Part shown: positions 61,291-64,000 of the stretch, piece after piece | How the letters are laid out: every line of letters begins with the position of its first letter | How positions within the stretch are numbered: position 1 is the first letter of the stretch | Assembly: GCF_026168555.1 (NCBI RefSeq) | Contig: NZ_CP092471.1 | Location: 1 to 64,000 of the forward strand | Direction of reading: 5' to 3' | Source of the DNA: Qipengyuania spongiae | GTDB lineage: Bacteria; Pseudomonadota; Alphaproteobacteria; Sphingomonadales; Sphingomonadaceae | DNA: 64,000 nucleotides | Position numbers and translations under genes: made by a program | The notes under the pieces: model-generated | What the model was told of the DNA's origin: nothing | Databases searched by the model: none | The model's input: only the letters and a program-made list of their open reading frames with translations

Positions 61291-64000
61291 CTACTCATAG
61301 TCAATCTGACGGAGGGCGACGGAGCGATCGGCGCGGCGACGTTCCATTGCGAGCTGATTCTCGGCCATCTTTACGAAGTTAGCGGCAAATGCGCGCACCG
61401 CTTCGTTCTGGTCTGTCTCCCACTCACCGACTAGCGCCTTGCGCGCCTCTTGTGCTTCAACGCTGCCATAATCGCCGACGAGTACGCCACTCGAATCGAT
61501 GACGATCTCTACGATCCGTAGCAATTCGTCATCGGCGGGCAGAACGGCGACAATCGAACGCAATAACGGATGCAGGAACTTCTGGCCCTCGAAAGCGCGC
61601 AGCACAGACAACACGAATTCGATCCCTTGCCGGCTCTCTTCAATCTGGCTGCTAAGTAGCGCGTAAAGCGGGTGTTCCAGATTGGGGAATAACTCTGCAA
61701 TCAGTCGTCCGCCGCGGAACTGGGAAAGGCTTGGGTCGCTATCAAACCAGCTTCGGGCAGCGGCAACAATCTCATCCGGCGCATCTGCGAGCGGCGGGCG
61801 CAAATAGTGGAGCCCGTGCGGGAGATCGTCGTATCGGAAATCGCCGGTCTCCCGTTCATGCGAGAAGCGTCGGCCAATGAGATCGATCACGGCTTGGACG
61901 TGCTCGCGCGCGACCACTGCCAGAAGCGCTTCGCCGCCGTGCCCGAGGTTCGGCGCCTCGACCATGAGTTCAAGCAATCGCTGAACCTGTTCAGCCGATA
62001 GTCCCTTGAGCAGACCCATTTGGTCCCAGTTGAACATACCACCTACCCAGCCGAATAATCCGCGGGACGCCAACGACTCGACTGCTGGCAGGAAGATCGA
62101 ATCGAACAGTTCCTCCGGGTGTTTGGCGGATTGCCGCGCGGCAGCCACCGCGACATTGTGCAGTGCCTGATCATCTTCTGCCGCCAGACCCTTGTCGGCG
62201 ATGGCCTTTAGAAGGTCGAACCTGAACGCGTCGGCGAACTGGAGATACCAAGCAATCGACGAAAGGTGCCTGTCCTTGGCGACCCAAGCTTCAATAACTG
62301 GGTCGACCGCATCACCTTCTCCTGCTTCAGAAAGACCATGAAGCATGCCCGGCAGCCAGTTTGCGAGCCGGTCGCTCAATTTTGGTATCCAACCAAGCAA
62401 CACGTCCGGCCGAGTTGCTGCGAGCTTCTTGATGAATTCCTGCAAGCCCAGGAACGTCGCCATGTCGTCACTATGAGTTTCGACGAAGCGCTCCAGTCGC
62501 GCAAGCCAGTCGTCAGCGCTCGTTGAATCAACGCTCGCCACCAGCTCGTCGATCGCAGTCGATCGCTCCTTCGTTGCCTGCTGATAATCGAAACCGGGTT
62601 TCGACCACATGATCGGCGTCACGCTGTCGTGGCCGACGAGCAAGCGGTACTTGTCGAAATCTGGATCACCTTCGAGCGCTTCTCGACATTTGGAGATGGC
62701 GCCAACCAGACGGCTCTGCGCAGAGATCAGTTGGGGCTTATCGGCCATCCCAGGGGGCAGCGCATGATAGCGATAGAATATGCGGTGTAGGTCGACTTCA
62801 AGCTGGCGCCTCTCCTCGAGGCCTAGCTCAGGGATCACTGAAACGAAGAACTCAAGGACATGCGTGAGATCATCAATGATGACCTCGCCGAGATCGTCGG
62901 AATAGCCGGAGTTGTTGGGAGTATTCCCTGCCGCCAGCATGGCAAGACGAACTTCTCGGAGCTCGCTGTCCTCGCTAAGTAGACCATGCATGCGCTCAAG
63001 CTGCCGAAGTGCGTCGCGGCGCATTGTTTTCAGATATTCGGTTACCGCGACCGATCCAGTATGCAGAGTGACGGATTCTGCTTGCCAACTTGTGCCGGTG
63101 ACTGTGCTCGACAGGGCTTCGCGAAGCATGATCGCAGCACTAGGTGCTGCCGAGATGAGCTCAGCGTCCTCGAAGCCAGCGATGCGGTCGACCACTAGCC
63201 TCTGGAGGCCTGGCCCGACTTGTTGCCAAGCTCGCCGGTCATGCTGCGCAAAACGCCGCGTTAGATCGTCGATCGGCTTACGTTCGTCCTCGGCTGCCAC
63301 AGCTTTGCGCATGGCGATCAGGGCATCGAACATGCGCTCTGGGCTAGAATAAAGTAGATAGCCGCTCTCGAGAATTCGGCAGATTTTAGCAATGATAGTG
63401 CCGCTCTTGGTCCCTGGGAACTCGCCGAAATAGCTTTTGTGCGGCACATCGGGCATTGCTGGTGCGCGGATCACCGCATCTACCAACTTGTCGACGATTT
63501 CGGGGGCTGCCGCGATGTGGTCATCATAGTTGGGGAGCACATAGTCGGAGAATTTTTCAACCGTATCGTCTAGGCAATTACGATCAGCGCACGCTCGGAT
63601 CACGCTAAGCGCGTCACTGTCAAAAATCGCCTTGCCTTCGCGCAATTGCCTATAATCACTTGCAATCTTGTCGAATGCATACCCTGCTGGCTGAAGGAAC
63701 TCTTGCATCACTTTGCGCAGCCGTTTCCGCATTATTTCGACCTTGGAGGCTCCAAACCCAAGATCGCTCATCGGCTTGTAGATCGTGTCGTGCGCCATTT
63801 CCGCCCAAGCATGATCGAGGATCGTCTGGACTTGAACCTCGCAGCGTAACCCGGCGAAGCGGCGATATTCCGGCAGTGCACAGCGAGCTTCGCTGAGCGT
63901 CACCACCCAGTTCTCCGAGATGAAGAATTCGGCGCCTTCCTCTTTCGTGTCGGGATAATGGATTTTTGAGCGATCAAAATCGATCGTAAAATTCTCGCGC
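61291..64000 (-). CDS. Large protein with RelA/SpoT nucleotidyltransferase domain and long helical C-terminus (partial)
   Basis: The frame is open to the window edge, so the N-terminus is missing; about 900 residues are visible. The first 70 or so are the end of a RelA/SpoT synthetase-type domain: CEVQVQTILDHAWAEMAHD carries the conserved ExQxxT and His-x-Trp pattern. About 800 residues with no known motif follow, largely helical and possibly HEAT/ARM-like, with tryptophan- and leucine-rich segments (GWIPKLSDRLANWLPGMLHG). No membrane helix. It lies beyond an IS element in AT-richer DNA, so it is probably accessory. It might make (p)ppGpp or an alarmone-like product, or pyrophosphorylate RNA as ToxSAS toxins do; this is not shown. 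Confidence 0.7.
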   Translation of the reverse strand, partial: RENFTIDFDRSKIHYPDTKEEGAEFFISENWVVTLSEARCALPEYRRFAGLRCEVQVQTILDHAWAEMAHDTIYKPMSDLGFGASKVEIMRKRLRKVMQEFLQPAGYAFDKIASDYRQLREGKAIFDSDALSVIRACADRNCLDDTVEKFSDYVLPNYDDHIAAAPEIVDKLVDAVIRAPAMPDVPHKSYFGEFPGTKSGTIIAKICRILESGYLLYSSPERMFDALIAMRKAVAAEDERKPIDDLTRRFAQHDRRAWQQVGPGLQRLVVDRIAGFEDAELISAAPSAAIMLREALSSTVTGTSWQAESVTLHTGSVAVTEYLKTMRRDALRQLERMHGLLSEDSELREVRLAMLAAGNTPNNSGYSDDLGEVIIDDLTHVLEFFVSVIPELGLEERRQLEVDLHRIFYRYHALPPGMADKPQLISAQSRLVGAISKCREALEGDPDFDKYRLLVGHDSVTPIMWSKPGFDYQQATKERSTAIDELVASVDSTSADDWLARLERFVETHSDDMATFLGLQEFIKKLAATRPDVLLGWIPKLSDRLANWLPGMLHGLSEAGEGDAVDPVIEAWVAKDRHLSSIAWYLQFADAFRFDLLKAIADKGLAAEDDQALHNVAVAAARQSAKHPEELFDSIFLPAVESLASRGLFGWVGGMFNWDQMGLLKGLSAEQVQRLLELMVEAPNLGHGGEALLAVVAREHVQAVIDLIGRRFSHERETGDFRYDDLPHGLHYLRPPLADAPDEIVAAARSWFDSDPSLSQFRGGRLIAELFPNLEHPLYALLSSQIEESRQGIEFVLSVLRAFEGQKFLHPLLRSIVAVLPADDELLRIVEIVIDSSGVLVGDYGSVEAQEARKALVGEWETDQNEAVRAFAANFVKMAENQLAMERRRADRSVALRQIDYE

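Noticed and set aside
60912..61304. 130-residue open frame on the minus strand across the IS right end
   Set aside because: It runs through the terminal repeat and unrelated flank, so it cannot be an ancestral gene, and no motif is seen.

Overview
The window starts exactly at dnaA, as in a finished circular chromosome linearised at that gene. High GC, the family composition (UPF0262, DUF3667, HxlR regulators, SCP2-type thiolases, SnoaL-fold proteins, a lignostilbene-type dioxygenase, a TonB-dependent receptor) and the yidC-yidD-rnpA-rpmH block point to an alphaproteobacterium of the Sphingomonadales, most likely Erythrobacteraceae. That placement is inferred from gene content, not from a marker-gene tree.

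Bases 1-33,300 are mostly core chromosome. In order: dnaA, a MoeB/ThiF-like adenylyltransferase, a sirtuin, dapB, nth, an EAL protein, and a minus-strand run (GST, secreted S1/P1 nuclease, dapE, dicarboxylate symporter). Next come a VOC protein, a cold-shock protein, an AT-richer accessory patch with a secreted HEXXH protein, engB, and yidC-yidD-rnpA-rpmH. After these are a ClpP-like secreted protein, a ComM/YifB ATPase, a GGDEF protein, an HxlR regulator, a HAD hydrolase, rpmJ, lipoproteins, an M14 carboxypeptidase, cdd, a degenerate GH25 protein, UPF0262, dnaB, a two-HKD phospholipase-D-like protein, rpoZ, DUF3072, DUF3667 and ftsH.

Bases 32,800-57,700 form a dense CoA-ester catabolic region. 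It has a CoA transferase, aldehyde dehydrogenase and MaoC hydratase (minus), acs and an enoyl-CoA hydratase (plus), and a flavin reductase whose 3' end carries a repeat array. These are followed by a methylsuccinyl-CoA-dehydrogenase-like enzyme, two thiolases, two more AMP-forming ligases, four small SnoaL/epoxide-hydrolase-fold proteins, a DapB-like oxidoreductase, a nitronate-monooxygenase-like flavoprotein, a carotenoid/lignostilbene oxygenase, an MFS transporter, a double-HxlR regulator, two SDRs and a TonB-dependent receptor. Many neighbours overlap as ATGA or TGATG, so these are operons. A reasonable reading is uptake, CoA activation and beta-oxidation-like breakdown of a cyclic, terpenoid or aromatic compound; the substrate cannot be read from the sequence.

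From 57,784 to the end the region is disturbed. An IS3-family element (59,440-60,950) cuts off the N-terminus of the TonB receptor, and the other flank holds unrelated sequence and no matching target duplication. Beyond it is a visibly AT-richer segment with a large partial protein that has the end of a RelA/SpoT-type nucleotidyltransferase domain followed by about 800 residues of unrecognised, probably helical sequence. This is the best candidate in the window for an undescribed system, but its N-terminus lies past the window edge.

No tRNA, rRNA or CRISPR array was recognised.
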